From assembly GCF_000622145.1 (NCBI RefSeq), contig NZ_JHWH01000021.1, forward strand, positions 1-64,000: 64,000 nucleotides of DNA, in the 5' to 3' direction. The DNA is from Paracoccus yeei ATCC BAA-599 (GTDB taxonomy: Bacteria > Pseudomonadota > Alphaproteobacteria > Rhodobacterales > Rhodobacteraceae). Both the position numbers and the translations under genes were made by a program. Numbering within the stretch: the stretch's first letter is position 1; each line of letters begins with the position of its first letter. The notes under the pieces were generated by a model, which saw nothing but the letters and a program-made list of their open reading frames with translations, had not been told where the DNA came from and did not search any database. This document shows positions 1 to 8,291 of the stretch, piece after piece.

Positions 1-32
1 AGTTCGTCCAGCAGTTCGTTCGAAATCGTCAT
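1..32 (-). CDS. IS256-family transposase, 5' end only (cut by window edge)
   Basis: Only the first ten codons are inside the window (MTISNELLDE), read leftwards out of it. They are preceded by a good ribosome site (GGAGCAAGGACG, then ATG). The start resembles the N-terminus of IS256-family (mutator-type) transposases, which often open with a Met-Thr-x-x-x-x-Leu-Leu-Asp pattern. The support comes mostly from the adjacent terminal-repeat-like sequence at 71-95. The rest of the gene and the other end of the element are outside the window. Confidence 0.5.
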   Translation of the reverse strand, partial: MTISNELLDE

Positions 33-70
33 CGTCCTTGCTCCTCTCAGAAAGCATGGACCAGATCACC

Positions 71-95
71 GATACACAGAAGATCGGACACTCTC
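71..95 (-). repeat. Probable left terminal repeat of the IS256-type element
   Basis: Read on the minus strand this begins GAGAGTGTCCGATCTTCTGT. IS256-family ends commonly carry a TGTCC-x-x-(T)TTCTGTGT pattern about 60 bases before the transposase start, as here. The element would therefore end near base 95, about 40 bases past the stop of the BrnA-like gene. Without the opposite end the exact boundary and any target duplication cannot be fixed. Confidence 0.45.
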
Positions 96-133
96 ACTTT
101 CTCTGGCTTGTCACCGCCTTCCGTCCGCCCCCC

Positions 134-625
134 TCACCGCCCCCGCCTCCCATCCAACTCCACCTTCAGCACCGCCGAGGCCACCCGCTCCTCCCCTACC
201 GGCACCCCCACCTCGCCGAACCGGGTTACCGCATCCCCCAGCACCTCCTCTTCCATCCGCTGCAGGTCCCCCCAGCGCGGCCGACGTCCGTCGTGGCCTT
301 CCTCGACCCGCCGCTTCATGTAGTCCATCGTCTCGGCGCCTCGGATCATCCCCGCCAGCCGCGCGTGCATCCAGACCGACAGCACCCGATTCAGCCGCGG
401 CTGCCAGTCCGCCCCGGTCGAGCGAAAGAACCGCACGATCTCCTCGTCCAGCCGGATCGTCACGCGGGTCTTTTTCGACTGGCCCTTCTCGCGCGCGATC
501 TCGTGCCATTCGGCGGGGATGCGCAGCTCCTCCATCAGCCGCTGGTGCAGGTCCCATTCCAGCATCCGCATGGCGTCGGCCATGTAGTGATAGTTCATCC
601 GCCGCTGCTCGTCCGCCTTCGCCAT
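134..625 (-). CDS. BrnA/DUF4415-like antitoxin-family protein (orphan)
   Basis: A 163-residue protein whose middle (about residues 50-95) matches the BrnA/DUF4415 pattern: a KKTRVTIRLDEEIVRFFRSTG-type ribbon-helix-helix stretch in which the beta strand binds DNA. BrnA normally pairs with the RNase toxin BrnT. No BrnT-like gene lies beside it here, and the protein is longer at both ends than a classical BrnA of about 90 residues, so it may be a stand-alone DNA-binding regulator. The start at 625 is chosen because GGACGGAGGG sits just upstream; an in-frame extension to 769 has no ribosome site. The gene ends next to an IS256-type terminus. Confidence 0.7.
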   Translation of the reverse strand: MAKADEQRRMNYHYMADAMRMLEWDLHQRLMEELRIPAEWHEIAREKGQSKKTRVTIRLDEEIVRFFRSTGADWQPRLNRVLSVWMHARLAGMIRGAETMDYMKRRVEEGHDGRRPRWGDLQRMEEEVLGDAVTRFGEVGVPVGEERVASAVLKVELDGRRGR

Positions 626-770
626 CGCGCACCCTCCGTCCAGGACCGAAGGCCATGATCGGCTCGCGGGGGTTAACGAAACCGTAACGCGGCGCGCGTT
701 GCCGGTGTACGCGCGGTGTACGCCCCGTGCACGGCCGGGGGACGCATGGTGCGGCGCGGAAACGGGCATG

Positions 771-805
771 AAAAAACCGGCGCTCCCCCTTCGGGGAAGG
801 CCGGT
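771..805 (-). terminator. Rho-independent terminator of the hsp20-DUF1150 operon
   Basis: On the minus strand ACCGGC and GCCGGT arms enclose a second TTCCCC/GGGGGA stem and are followed directly by TTTTTT. It lies 28 bases after the DUF1150 stop codon, the right place to end that transcript. Confidence 0.85.
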
Positions 806-832
806 CCGTGACCCTGGGGGCCGGATCTGGGG

Positions 833-1060
833 TCAGTGGACGCTGACCGGCTCCAGCTCGTTCTGGCGCGCCAGCATGAAGGCCAGGCTGCGGTCCTTGA
901 CCAGTGCAAGGCGTTCGCCATCCGCGCCGTGGACGGCATAAAGCGCATCCACATCAGGCACTTGCCGGCGAACCTCGTCGGGAAGCGTGTCCATCGCCAC
1001 GCGGCGGATATAGACGGTGTTGCCCGAGGTTTCCGGGCCGAAATCGAATTTCTCGTTCAT
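833..1060 (-). CDS. DUF1150 family protein
   Basis: A 75-residue protein of the alphaproteobacterial DUF1150 family, recognisable from its central YIRRVAMDTLPDEVR-type segment and the ALYAVHGADGERLAL stretch. No biochemical function is established for the family. It follows the small heat-shock gene by 13 bases, with its own AAAGGGGAT ribosome site, and the pair ends in a terminator at 771-805. Co-transcription with hsp20 from the RpoH-type promoter at 1537-1579 suggests heat-shock induction (inference). Confidence 0.85.
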   Translation of the reverse strand: MNEKFDFGPETSGNTVYIRRVAMDTLPDEVRRQVPDVDALYAVHGADGERLALVKDRSLAFMLARQNELEPVSVH

Positions 1061-1073
1061 CTGCGATCCCCTT

Positions 1074-1484
1074 TCACTTGCGGCTGATCGGTATGGTCTG
1101 CACGACGCTCTCGGGTGTCGAGCGGCGCAAGTCTATGTTAAGCAAGCCGTTTTCCAGCTTCGCCGCGACCACCTCGACCCCGTCCGCTAGGACGAAGCTG
1201 CGCTGGAACGCGCGCGAGGCGATGCCCCGGTGCAGGAACACCCGCTCCTCCTCCGGCTCGGTCTGGCGGCCGCGCACCACCAACTGCCGGTCCTCAAGCG
1301 TAAGCGCCAGATCTTCCTCGGAAAAACCGGCAACCGCCAGGGTGATGCGGAACCCGTCCGGGCCCTGATGCTCGATATTGTAGGGCGGATAGCCCTCGGC
1401 ACCCTTGGCGGCCCGTTCGGCCAGACGCTCCAGCTGATCGAACCCCAGCAGGAACGGATGTGCGGCCAGCGAAATCTTGGTCAT
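1074..1484 (-). CDS. Small heat-shock protein (Hsp20/alpha-crystallin family)
   Basis: A 136-residue ATP-independent holdase chaperone of the cytoplasm that binds unfolding proteins in oligomers. The alpha-crystallin domain covers about residues 35-125 and includes the family signature AKLENGLLNIDL (about 108-119). The C-terminal IPI (131-133) is the I-x-I motif that links neighbouring subunits. Length is typical of class A alphaproteobacterial Hsp20 proteins. It heads an operon with the DUF1150 gene and has a convincing RpoH-type promoter upstream. Confidence 0.93.
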   Translation of the reverse strand: MTKISLAAHPFLLGFDQLERLAERAAKGAEGYPPYNIEHQGPDGFRITLAVAGFSEEDLALTLEDRQLVVRGRQTEPEEERVFLHRGIASRAFQRSFVLADGVEVVAAKLENGLLNIDLRRSTPESVVQTIPISRK

Positions 1485-1536
1485 GTTCAGCCCATCGTGC
1501 AGCGACTGTTACGGACGGGCCCCGATGCGGCGACCC

Positions 1537-1579
1537 GCTTGATGGCAATATGGGCAGCGCCCCGCCCCGAGACAAGGGG
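1537..1579 (-). promoter_or_regulatory. RpoH (sigma-32) type promoter for hsp20
   Basis: On the minus strand CCCCTTG (1579-1573) is followed after 18 bases by CCCATATTG (1554-1546). This fits the heat-shock consensus CTTG(AAA)...CCCCATnT. It lies about 60 bases before the hsp20 start codon, so the transcript would have a leader of roughly 55 bases. Confidence 0.75.
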
Positions 1580-1665
1580 CGGCATTCGTTAACCAATTCC
1601 AGCAAGGCCATTAACACCGCGGAAACCGCGGGTTATAACGGGGCAGTCCAGCCCGAGGCCCGATC

Positions 1666-1884
1666 ATGAACGCCCAGTACGAAATGTCCCATGACGAGAT
1701 CGCGCGCGCCCGGCTCGAGGTGCTCAGGCGCGAGCATCGGGACCTGGACGAGGCGATCGAGGCGCTCGCCAGCCAGAGCCTGACCCATTCGCTGACCCTC
1801 CAGCGCCTGAAGAAGCAGAAGCTTGCGCTGAAGGACCGGATCGCCCGGCTGGAGGATGAGCTGACCCCGGACATCATCGCCTGA
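1666..1884 (+). CDS. YdcH family protein (DUF465)
   Basis: A 72-residue, highly charged, almost wholly helical protein with heptad-like leucines and a basic/acidic alternation typical of the YdcH/DUF465 family (conserved [16 protein letters not shown] segment). Family members are short coiled-coil proteins of unknown role. It is preceded by a GAGG ribosome site and lies 50 bases upstream of purE on the same strand, so it may share the purEK transcript. Confidence 0.85.
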   Translation: MNAQYEMSHDEIARARLEVLRREHRDLDEAIEALASQSLTHSLTLQRLKKQKLALKDRIARLEDELTPDIIA

Positions 1885-1933
1885 TTGCATCGCGCGCCCC
1901 TGCGCGCTAGGGCGGGGCGAAAAGGGGGCACGG

Positions 1934-2419
1934 ATGGAAAGACCCGTCGGAATCATCATGGGCAGCCAGTCGGACTGGCCCACCATGCGCGAGGCTGCGG
2001 CCATTCTGGACGAACTGGGCATCGGCTATCAGGCGCGCATCGTCAGCGCCCACCGCACGCCCGACCGGCTGTGGGACTATGGCAGGACGGCGGTCGAAAG
2101 GGGCCTCAAGGTCATCATCGCCGGCGCGGGCGGGGCGGCGCATCTGCCCGGCATGATGGCCAGCAAGACGCGGGTGCCGGTGATCGGCGTGCCCGTCCAG
2201 ACCAAGGCGCTGTCGGGCGTCGATTCGCTTTATTCCATCCTGCAGATGCCCAAGGGCTATCCGGTTGCGACCATGGCGATCGGGGCGGCGGGGGCGGCGA
2301 ATGCCGGGCTGATGGCCGCCGGGATCCTGGCGATTTCCGACCCCGATCTTGCCGCGCGGCTGGATGCCTGGCGCCAGGCCCTGTCCGATTCCATCCCCGA
2401 GGAGCCCAAGGATGACTGA
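1934..2419 (+). CDS. purE: N5-carboxyaminoimidazole ribonucleotide mutase PurE
   Basis: Converts N5-CAIR to CAIR in de novo purine synthesis in the cytoplasm. The 161-residue protein carries the class I PurE signatures: GSQSDWPTM near residue 10, [12 protein letters not shown] around 40 and the [14 protein letters not shown] loop around 70. Length is normal for the bacterial enzyme. The ribosome site AAGGGGG precedes the start. Its stop codon overlaps the start of purK by 8 bases, so the two are translationally coupled. Confidence 0.96.
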   Translation: MERPVGIIMGSQSDWPTMREAAAILDELGIGYQARIVSAHRTPDRLWDYGRTAVERGLKVIIAGAGGAAHLPGMMASKTRVPVIGVPVQTKALSGVDSLYSILQMPKGYPVATMAIGAAGAANAGLMAAGILAISDPDLAARLDAWRQALSDSIPEEPKDD

Positions 2420-3455
2420 ACTGAAACCCGGCGCCGCCATCGGCATCCTGGGCGGGGGCCAGCTGGGGCGGATGCTGTCGGTCGCGGCCAGCCGGCTGGG
2501 CTATCGCTGCCATGTCTATGAACCGGGCGCGGCGCCGGCGGGCGACGTGGCCCATGCGGTGACGAACGCCCCCTATGAGGATCAGGACGCCCTGCGCGCC
2601 TTCGCCGAATCGGTCGATGTGATCACATACGAATTCGAGAACGTGCCGACTTCGGCGCTGGACCTGCTGGAATCGCTGCGCCCGATCCGCCCGAACCGGC
2701 GGGCGCTGGCCGTGTCGCAGGACCGGCTGACGGAAAAGGACTTCCTGACGGGCATCGGGCTGACCACCGCGCCCTATCGCAACGTCGAGACCGAGGCCGA
2801 CCTGCCCGCCGCGCTGGCCGACCTTGGGGCGCCCGCGATCCTCAAGACCCGGCGCATGGGCTATGACGGCAAGGGGCAGATCCGCTTTTCCGACGCGGGA
2901 CAGCGCGACTGGACGGGCGCGCCCTCGGTCCTGGAGGGCTTCGTCGCGTTCTCGGCCGAGGTCAGCGTCATCGTGGCGCGCGGCGCGGACGGGCAGGTGG
3001 CCGCCTATGACCCGGGGCTGAACGTGCATCGGGGCGGCATCCTGCGCACCACGACCGTGCCTTGCGGGCTGCCGGCCAGCCTGCTGACCGACGCGGTGCT
3101 GATCGCGGCTCGCATCGTCAATGCGCTGGATTATGTCGGTGTCATGGGGGTCGAACTGTTCGTGACGCCCCAAGGGCTGATCGTGAACGAGATCGCGCCG
3201 CGCGTCCACAACTCGGGGCACTGGACCCAGGCGGGCTGCGCGGTCGACCAGTTCGAGCAGCACATCCGTGCCGTCGCCGGCCTGCCCCTGGGCGACGGCC
3301 AGCGCTATGCCGATGTCGAGATGGAGAACCTGATCGGCGACGACATCGACCGCATCCCGGATCTGCTGCGGCGCCCCCGCACCCAGGTCCATCTGTATGG
3401 CAAGGGCGAGGCGCGGCCGGGCCGCAAGATGGGCCACGTCAACCGGGTGCTGTAA
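2412..3455 (+). CDS. purK: 5-(carboxyamino)imidazole ribonucleotide synthase PurK
   Basis: The ATP-grasp enzyme that makes N5-CAIR from AIR, bicarbonate and ATP, supplying PurE. It has 347 residues, starting [20 protein letters not shown], where GGGQLGRML is the N-terminal nucleotide-fold loop. The ATP-grasp part includes [11 protein letters not shown] and the C-terminal [14 protein letters not shown] signature. The start at 2412 overlaps the end of purE. Its last 17 bases overlap the 3' end of the convergent cobC gene, with no terminator between them. Confidence 0.96.
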   Translation: MTELKPGAAIGILGGGQLGRMLSVAASRLGYRCHVYEPGAAPAGDVAHAVTNAPYEDQDALRAFAESVDVITYEFENVPTSALDLLESLRPIRPNRRALAVSQDRLTEKDFLTGIGLTTAPYRNVETEADLPAALADLGAPAILKTRRMGYDGKGQIRFSDAGQRDWTGAPSVLEGFVAFSAEVSVIVARGADGQVAAYDPGLNVHRGGILRTTTVPCGLPASLLTDAVLIAARIVNALDYVGVMGVELFVTPQGLIVNEIAPRVHNSGHWTQAGCAVDQFEQHIRAVAGLPLGDGQRYADVEMENLIGDDIDRIPDLLRRPRTQVHLYGKGEARPGRKMGHVNRVL

Positions 3456-4404
3456 GCGCCGTTGCCACCCGCGCGAATTCCTCGCGCCCGCCGGGGATGC
3501 CCAGGCGGACCCAGCGGGGGTGCCAGGGAAAGATCCGGCTCCAGATGCCGGCGCGGGCCAGCCGGGCCTGCGCCGCCCGAGCGTCCGGCGCGTCGTACAG
3601 CCGGAACAGATGCGTGCCCCCGGCCAGGTTCCAGCCCGCCGCCAGGACGATCTGATCCAGATGCAGCGCCGCCTCGGCCAGCCAGGTCACGGTTGCCTCG
3701 CTCCACGCCTCATCGGCCAGCGCCGCCGCCCCGATCTCCAGGGCGGGGCCCGACACGGGCCAGGGGCCCGCGCGCTCGGCCATGCGGGCCAGCAGCGCCG
3801 GGGCGCCGATGGCAAAGCCCAGCCGCAGCCCCGCCAACCCCCAGAACTTGCCGAAGGACCGCAGCACGGTAACGTTCGGCGGCGGCGCGCCGGCCACCGA
3901 CAGATCGGGCCGGGGGTCGGCGAAGCTTTCATCGACCAGCAGGTGGCCCACGGTCGCGGCGATCCGGGCGATCTGCCCGGGCTCGAACGACCGCCCGCAG
4001 GGGTTGTTGGGATTGACGATCACCCCCAGGTCGGCGCCCGCCAGCGCCTCGGGGGTCTCGGGCGTCTCGACCCGCCAGCCGGCGGCGGCAAGGCTGGCCG
4101 CGTGTTCGTTGTAGGTCGGCGACAGCACCGCCGCCCGCCGGCCCGGCACCGCATGGGGCAAAAGCTGGATCCCCGCCGACGCCCCTGCCAGCGGCAGGAT
4201 GGCCTCGGGCGCAGCGCCGTAGCGGGCCGAGGCCGCCGCCACCAGCCGCGCCTGGTCGGCGCGCGTCGGCAGGGCACTCAGCGCATGGGCCGACAGCGGC
4301 GCCGGGACATAGGGCCGCCGGTTGATCCCGGTGGACAGGTCGATCCATGCCGCACCGCCGAAGTCGCGTGCCGCCCTGTCCAGATCGCCGCCGTGGTCGC
4401 GCAT
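3439..4404 (-). CDS. cobC: Threonine-phosphate decarboxylase / CobC-type PLP enzyme
   Basis: A fold-type I PLP enzyme of the CobC/CobD group, which provides the aminopropanol arm of cobalamin. In this 321-residue protein the PLP lysine lies in SFGKFWGLAGLRLGF, and VIVNPNNPCG is the substrate/PLP asparagine loop of aminotransferase-like folds. The start at 4404 gives the best spacing to AGGAGGA; the ATG at 4407 is too close to it. Its 3' end overlaps purK. Together with cobS and cobT in this window it points to aerobic B12 synthesis. I see no cobalamin riboswitch upstream. Confidence 0.85.
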   Translation of the reverse strand: MRDHGGDLDRAARDFGGAAWIDLSTGINRRPYVPAPLSAHALSALPTRADQARLVAAASARYGAAPEAILPLAGASAGIQLLPHAVPGRRAAVLSPTYNEHAASLAAAGWRVETPETPEALAGADLGVIVNPNNPCGRSFEPGQIARIAATVGHLLVDESFADPRPDLSVAGAPPPNVTVLRSFGKFWGLAGLRLGFAIGAPALLARMAERAGPWPVSGPALEIGAAALADEAWSEATVTWLAEAALHLDQIVLAAGWNLAGGTHLFRLYDAPDARAAQARLARAGIWSRIFPWHPRWVRLGIPGGREEFARVATALTAPG

Positions 4405-4617
4405 CATTCCTCCTGCCCCTGTGGGCGCCTGACCGGTCCCGCCTGTCGCGCCCATCGTTGTGCACATGCAGCAATCGGAGGGGGTGGTAACGGAATTTTC
4501 TCTTTACACCCTCATGGAACCGGAACACGATATCTAGTAAGCACATTCCGGCAACTACGCCGGGTGTAGTCGGCGCCCACCATATGGCGGGCTGGCCCTG
4601 TTTCGAAAGGCAGGAAG

Positions 4618-5121
4618 ATGACGCAGCTTGGCGACTTCATCCACAGCGACGAAATCCATCCCATCGACATCGTCGAGACGGTCGCGGCCCATCACGACTG
4701 GGACTTCGACCGGCTGGCCGAGGACCAGATCGCCATGGCCGTCGAAGGCCAGTGGCGGACCTATTCGCTGACCCTTGCCTGGTCGCCGCGCGAGGAGGTG
4801 CTGCGCCTGATCTGCACCTTCGACATGGACCCGCCCGCCGACCGGCTGCCGGCGCTGTATCACGTCCTGAACCTGGCCAACGATCAGGTCTGGGACGGCG
4901 GCTTCACCTTCTGGGCGGCGCAAAAGCTGATGGTCTGGCGCTATGGGCTGGTCCTGTCGGGCGAGGCCATCGCGAGTCCCGAACAGATCAACCAGATGAT
5001 CCGCAACGCCATCGAGAATTGCGAGCGCTTCTATCCCTGCTTCCAGCTGGCCTGCTGGGGCGACGCCTCGCCCGAGGCGGCAATGGACATCGCCCTGGCC
5101 GAGGCTTACGGTCGCGCCTGA
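4618..5121 (+). CDS. YbjN domain-containing protein
   Basis: A 167-residue soluble protein of the YbjN family, a type-III-secretion-chaperone-like alpha/beta fold. It is rich in Trp and acidic residues, with the family-typical central strand segment LTLAWSPREEVLRLICTF and a C-terminal helix. Enteric YbjN is linked to motility and stress, but the alphaproteobacterial members are unstudied. It lies 46 bases upstream of proC on the same strand and probably shares its transcript. Confidence 0.8.
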   Translation: MTQLGDFIHSDEIHPIDIVETVAAHHDWDFDRLAEDQIAMAVEGQWRTYSLTLAWSPREEVLRLICTFDMDPPADRLPALYHVLNLANDQVWDGGFTFWAAQKLMVWRYGLVLSGEAIASPEQINQMIRNAIENCERFYPCFQLACWGDASPEAAMDIALAEAYGRA

Positions 5122-5167
5122 ACCCGCCCGGGAGGACCGGGCAGGGGGCGCAAGCCGAGGGGGCAGC

Positions 5168-5971
5168 ATGGATTTTTCGGATGTGAACGCGCGCGGCCTG
5201 GTGCTGGTCGGCTGCGGGCGGATGGGCGGCGCGCTGCTGGACGGCTGGCTGCAGAACGGGCTGGCGGCGGGCGCGGTGCATGTGATCGACCCCAATCCGC
5301 GGGCGGAGCTGTCGGATCTGGGTATTTCGGTAAACGGTGAATTGCCCGGCGATCCCGCCGTCCTGCTGATCGCGGTCAAGCCGCAGATGATGGCCGAGGT
5401 GCTGCCGCGCCTGTCGGTCGGCGGCGATACGCTGGTCATCTCGGTCGCGGCGGGCGTCACCATCGCGGCCTATGAGGCGGCCTTTCCGGCGGCGCCCATC
5501 GTGCGCGCCATGCCCAACACCCCCGCCGCCATCGGCCAGGGCATCACCGCGATCATCGGCAACGCCCGCGCGGGCGCGGCGCAGATGGCGCTGGCGCAGG
5601 CGCTGCTGTCTGCCGTCGGGCGCGTCGTGCGGCTGGACTCCGAGGACCAGATGGACGCGGTGACGGCGCTGTCGGGTTCGGGCCCGGCCTATGTCTTTCA
5701 CCTGATCGAGGCGATGACGGCGGCCGGCGCGGCCGAGGGCCTGTCCCCGACCCTGGCGCTGGAACTGGCGCGCGCGACGGTCGCTGGCGCGGGCGCGCTG
5801 GCGGTCGCCCAGGACGAGGATCCGGCCCGGCTGCGCGAAAACGTGACCTCGCCCGGCGGGACCACGGCGGCCGGCCTGGCCGAGCTGATGGACCCGGACC
5901 ATGGCCTGCCGCCCCTGATGCGCCGCACCGTCGCCGCCGCTGCGGCCCGCGGGCGGGAGCTGGGCCGATGA
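5168..5971 (+). CDS. proC: Pyrroline-5-carboxylate reductase ProC
   Basis: Last step of proline synthesis: NAD(P)H-dependent reduction of 1-pyrroline-5-carboxylate. The 267-residue protein begins with a Rossmann loop (VGCGRMGGAL) and has the MPNTPAAIGQGITAI loop. The ALSGSGPAYVFHLIEAM segment and the C-terminal VTSPGGTTAAGL segment form the family signature. GAGGGGG precedes the start. The stop overlaps the start of a 24-codon reading frame (ATGA), which in turn overlaps the next dehydrogenase gene. Confidence 0.95.
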   Translation: MDFSDVNARGLVLVGCGRMGGALLDGWLQNGLAAGAVHVIDPNPRAELSDLGISVNGELPGDPAVLLIAVKPQMMAEVLPRLSVGGDTLVISVAAGVTIAAYEAAFPAAPIVRAMPNTPAAIGQGITAIIGNARAGAAQMALAQALLSAVGRVVRLDSEDQMDAVTALSGSGPAYVFHLIEAMTAAGAAEGLSPTLALELARATVAGAGALAVAQDEDPARLRENVTSPGGTTAAGLAELMDPDHGLPPLMRRTVAAAAARGRELGR

Positions 5972-6042
5972 TCGGCGCGGCGGGCGATGTGGTGGTGATC
6001 GGCCCCGACCAGCCGGTCCCCCTGGGCGCAAGGATGTTCTGA
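5968..6042 (+). pseudogene. 24-codon leftover, possibly the C-terminus of a CsaA/YgjH-type tRNA-binding protein
   Basis: A tiny frame, MIGAAGDVVVIGPDQPVPLG and four more codons (ARMF), joined by ATGA overlaps to proC upstream and the hydroxyacid dehydrogenase downstream. Its second half resembles the last strand of small tRNA-binding (OB-fold, CsaA/YgjH-like) proteins, which end with a 'vl..PD.pVP.Gar.f' pattern. I recall such a gene next to proC in related genomes. The simplest reading is that the body of that gene was deleted and only its tail remains in frame. It could instead be a genuine small coupling peptide. This is an inference from a short match. Confidence 0.4.
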
Positions 6043-6995
6043 TGAAGCTTCTGGTCACACGGCGCATGACCGAACGGGCCGAGGCCGCGTTGCGCGCGCG
6101 CTTTGACACCACCCTCTTGGAGCGCACCCAGGGGCTGAACCCTGCCGAGGCGGCGCAGGCGATGCGAGACTATGACGCGGTGATGCCGACGCTGGGCGAT
6201 CGTTTCAGCGCCGAGGCGTTTTCCCAAGGGCTGCGCTGCCGGCTGCTGGCGAATTTCGGCGCGGGCTACAACCACATCGACGTGGCGGCGGCGGCGGCGG
6301 CCGGGATCGCGGTGACGAACACCCCCGACGCCGTGACCGAGGCGACCGCCGACATCGCCCTGACGCTGATCCTGATGACCGCCCGCCGCGCCGGCGAGGG
6401 CGAGCGGCTGCTGCGCCGGGGCGACTGGATCGGCTGGCAGCCGACGCAACTGCTGGGGCGCCATGTCAGCGGCAAGACCGTGGGCATCATCGGCATGGGC
6501 CGGATCGGCCAGGCCATCGCCCGCCGCTGCCATTTCGGCTTTGGCATGACGGTCGCGTTCCACAACCGCTCGCGCGTGACCGGCCTCGATTTTCCCGCCC
6601 GCCAGGCCGAGGGGCTGGAGGCGCTGCTGAAGGCCGCCGATTTCGCGGTCGTCGCGGTGCCGGGGGGCGCGGGCACACGCCACCTGATCGGCGCGGCGGA
6701 ACTCGCGCAGCTGGGCCGCCAGGGCATCCTGGTCAATATCGCCCGGGGCGACGTGGTGGACGAGGCGGCGCTGGTCGCCGCGCTGCGGGACGGCACCATC
6801 GCGGGGGCGGGGCTTGACGTCTATGAACGCGAACCCGTCCTGGCCCCCGGCCTGATCGACCTGGAAAACGTGACCCTGCTGCCCCATCTGGGCACTGCGG
6901 CCGAGGAGGTGCGCACCGACATGGCGATGCGTGCGCTGTCGAACCTGCTGGCCTTCGCCGAAGGACGCGATCTGCCCGACCGGGTGAACCGCTAG
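6042..6995 (+). CDS. D-2-hydroxyacid dehydrogenase (glyoxylate/hydroxypyruvate reductase-like)
   Basis: An NAD(P)H-dependent reductase of 2-oxoacids, 317 residues long. The nucleotide loop is GIIGMGRIGQAIARR. The catalytic Arg is in VNIARGDVVDEAAL, the Glu in LDVYEREPVL and the His in LLPHLGTA, so the catalytic triad is complete. The N-terminal FGAGYNHIDVAAA segment is typical of the glyoxylate/hydroxypyruvate branch; the exact substrate cannot be read from sequence. Its ATG overlaps the stop of the 24-codon frame. Confidence 0.9.
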   Translation: MKLLVTRRMTERAEAALRARFDTTLLERTQGLNPAEAAQAMRDYDAVMPTLGDRFSAEAFSQGLRCRLLANFGAGYNHIDVAAAAAAGIAVTNTPDAVTEATADIALTLILMTARRAGEGERLLRRGDWIGWQPTQLLGRHVSGKTVGIIGMGRIGQAIARRCHFGFGMTVAFHNRSRVTGLDFPARQAEGLEALLKAADFAVVAVPGGAGTRHLIGAAELAQLGRQGILVNIARGDVVDEAALVAALRDGTIAGAGLDVYEREPVLAPGLIDLENVTLLPHLGTAAEEVRTDMAMRALSNLLAFAEGRDLPDRVNR

Positions 6996-6998
6996 GCC

Positions 6999-8117
6999 CT
7001 ATTCGGCCGCGATTCCCATGTCGTCCCGGCCGCGCGGCAGCACGGCGGCAAAACGGTCGCGCGCCTGCCCCGTCAGGTGGATCAGTCGGCCGGCGCTGAT
7101 CGTGGCCTCCACCGCACCGCTGTCCTGTGCCACCACTACCAGATCGGCGCGGCATCCCTGGTCCAGCCGGCCCCGGTCGGGCAGCCGCATGATCTCGGCC
7201 GGGTGCTGCGACAGCAGCGCCCAGATCCGGGGCAGGTCGGCCAGTTCCGGCCCCGCCAGCGCCAGCGCCAGCGCCACCAGCCGCCCCGGCGCCCCGTCCG
7301 AGACGATGGCGTCGCCGAAGCCGCCGCGCAGGAACTCGACCAGCCGCTCGTCCTCGCGCGCCGACAGCAGCACCGGGTCGCCCATCGCCCGCGCCGCCGC
7401 GGCGGCCGAGGGGGCGGCCGGGCAGGCGGCCAGCCCCGCGCCGATCATGGAATGCGTCTCGCGCATGGCGCCGCCGGTGTCGCCGATGCTGCCATAGCGC
7501 GCGCGCGCCTCGTCCAGCGCCTCGGCCAGGCGGCACAGGTGGCGCGGCACCTCGCGCCGGCGCAGGGCGGCGGCCTCAAGCTGCAGCGCCAGCGCCGCCG
7601 GGTCCAGCGCCAGCCGCCGCGCCTCGGCCCCAAGCGCCGCAGGGTCGTGCTGGTGCAGGTCCTCGAGCCGGCCGAAGTCGCTGGCGAACCAGGCAAGCTC
7701 CGGCCGCGCCTCGCGGCACAGCGCGACCAGCGCGTCGGTGCAATCGGTGCGATAGCTCTCGATCCGCAGCGCCGGGCGCAGGTCCGGCCACCCCCCGGGC
7801 CGCAGCGCGCGGACCAGCGCGGCGCAGGGCTCGGGGTCGTCCTGCCAGCCCCACAGCGGCGCGGGCCAGGCGGTGGTGATGCCGTGGCGGGCGGCGACCC
7901 GGGCGCAGGCCCGCAGCCTCTCGGCGGCGGAGCCCCGGGCAGGGGGCACGAACAGCAGGTCCACGATGCCCGGCAGCACCAGATAGCCCTGCAGGTCCAC
8001 CGCCGGCAGCGGCCCCCGGGTGATGCGGCCCCGCGCAATGGCGACCGAGCGCTGGCGCAGTTCGCCCTCGCGCAGGATGGTGGCGCCGGTCAGGCGGATC
8101 GGGGGCAGGTGGGGCAT
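6999..8117 (-). CDS. PhnM-like amidohydrolase-fold protein with lost metal ligands
   Basis: A 372-residue protein whose layout follows PhnM (ribose 1-methylphosphonate 5-triphosphate diphosphatase of the C-P lyase pathway). An N-terminal beta sandwich comes first, then LPGIVD near residue 48, IVSDGAPGRL around 271 and a C-terminal HPAEIMRLPDRGRL/RADLVVV closing segment. The metal ligands expected in PhnM are missing: LPGIVDLLF replaces the H-x-D site, IGDTGG (211-216) replaces the HDD site and the GSHSGN stretch is absent. Asp274 remains. It may be a pseudoenzyme or have a new role. The start at 8117 is the first sensible Met; a longer frame running through the corA region is spurious. Confidence 0.7.
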   Translation of the reverse strand: MPHLPPIRLTGATILREGELRQRSVAIARGRITRGPLPAVDLQGYLVLPGIVDLLFVPPARGSAAERLRACARVAARHGITTAWPAPLWGWQDDPEPCAALVRALRPGGWPDLRPALRIESYRTDCTDALVALCREARPELAWFASDFGRLEDLHQHDPAALGAEARRLALDPAALALQLEAAALRRREVPRHLCRLAEALDEARARYGSIGDTGGAMRETHSMIGAGLAACPAAPSAAAAARAMGDPVLLSAREDERLVEFLRGGFGDAIVSDGAPGRLVALALALAGPELADLPRIWALLSQHPAEIMRLPDRGRLDQGCRADLVVVAQDSGAVEATISAGRLIHLTGQARDRFAAVLPRGRDDMGIAAE

Positions 8118-8291
8118 GGTCCGTCTCGTGCCGATGGTTCGGGCAATGATGCGCCATGGTTGTGAAACGCCCGTGACATCCGGCCCGGTTCCGGCGCCGG
8201 ATCGGTCCGGTCCCGGGGACCAGCCTGGCCCTTGACGCCGCCCGCGCGCCCGGCGCAGGCTGCCCGCCGGATCGCCTGCAAGGGGGAAGGG

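Noticed and set aside
4405..4617. Possible cobalamin riboswitch before cobC
   Set aside because: I looked for the B12-box pattern ahead of cobC, cobT and cobS and could not see one.
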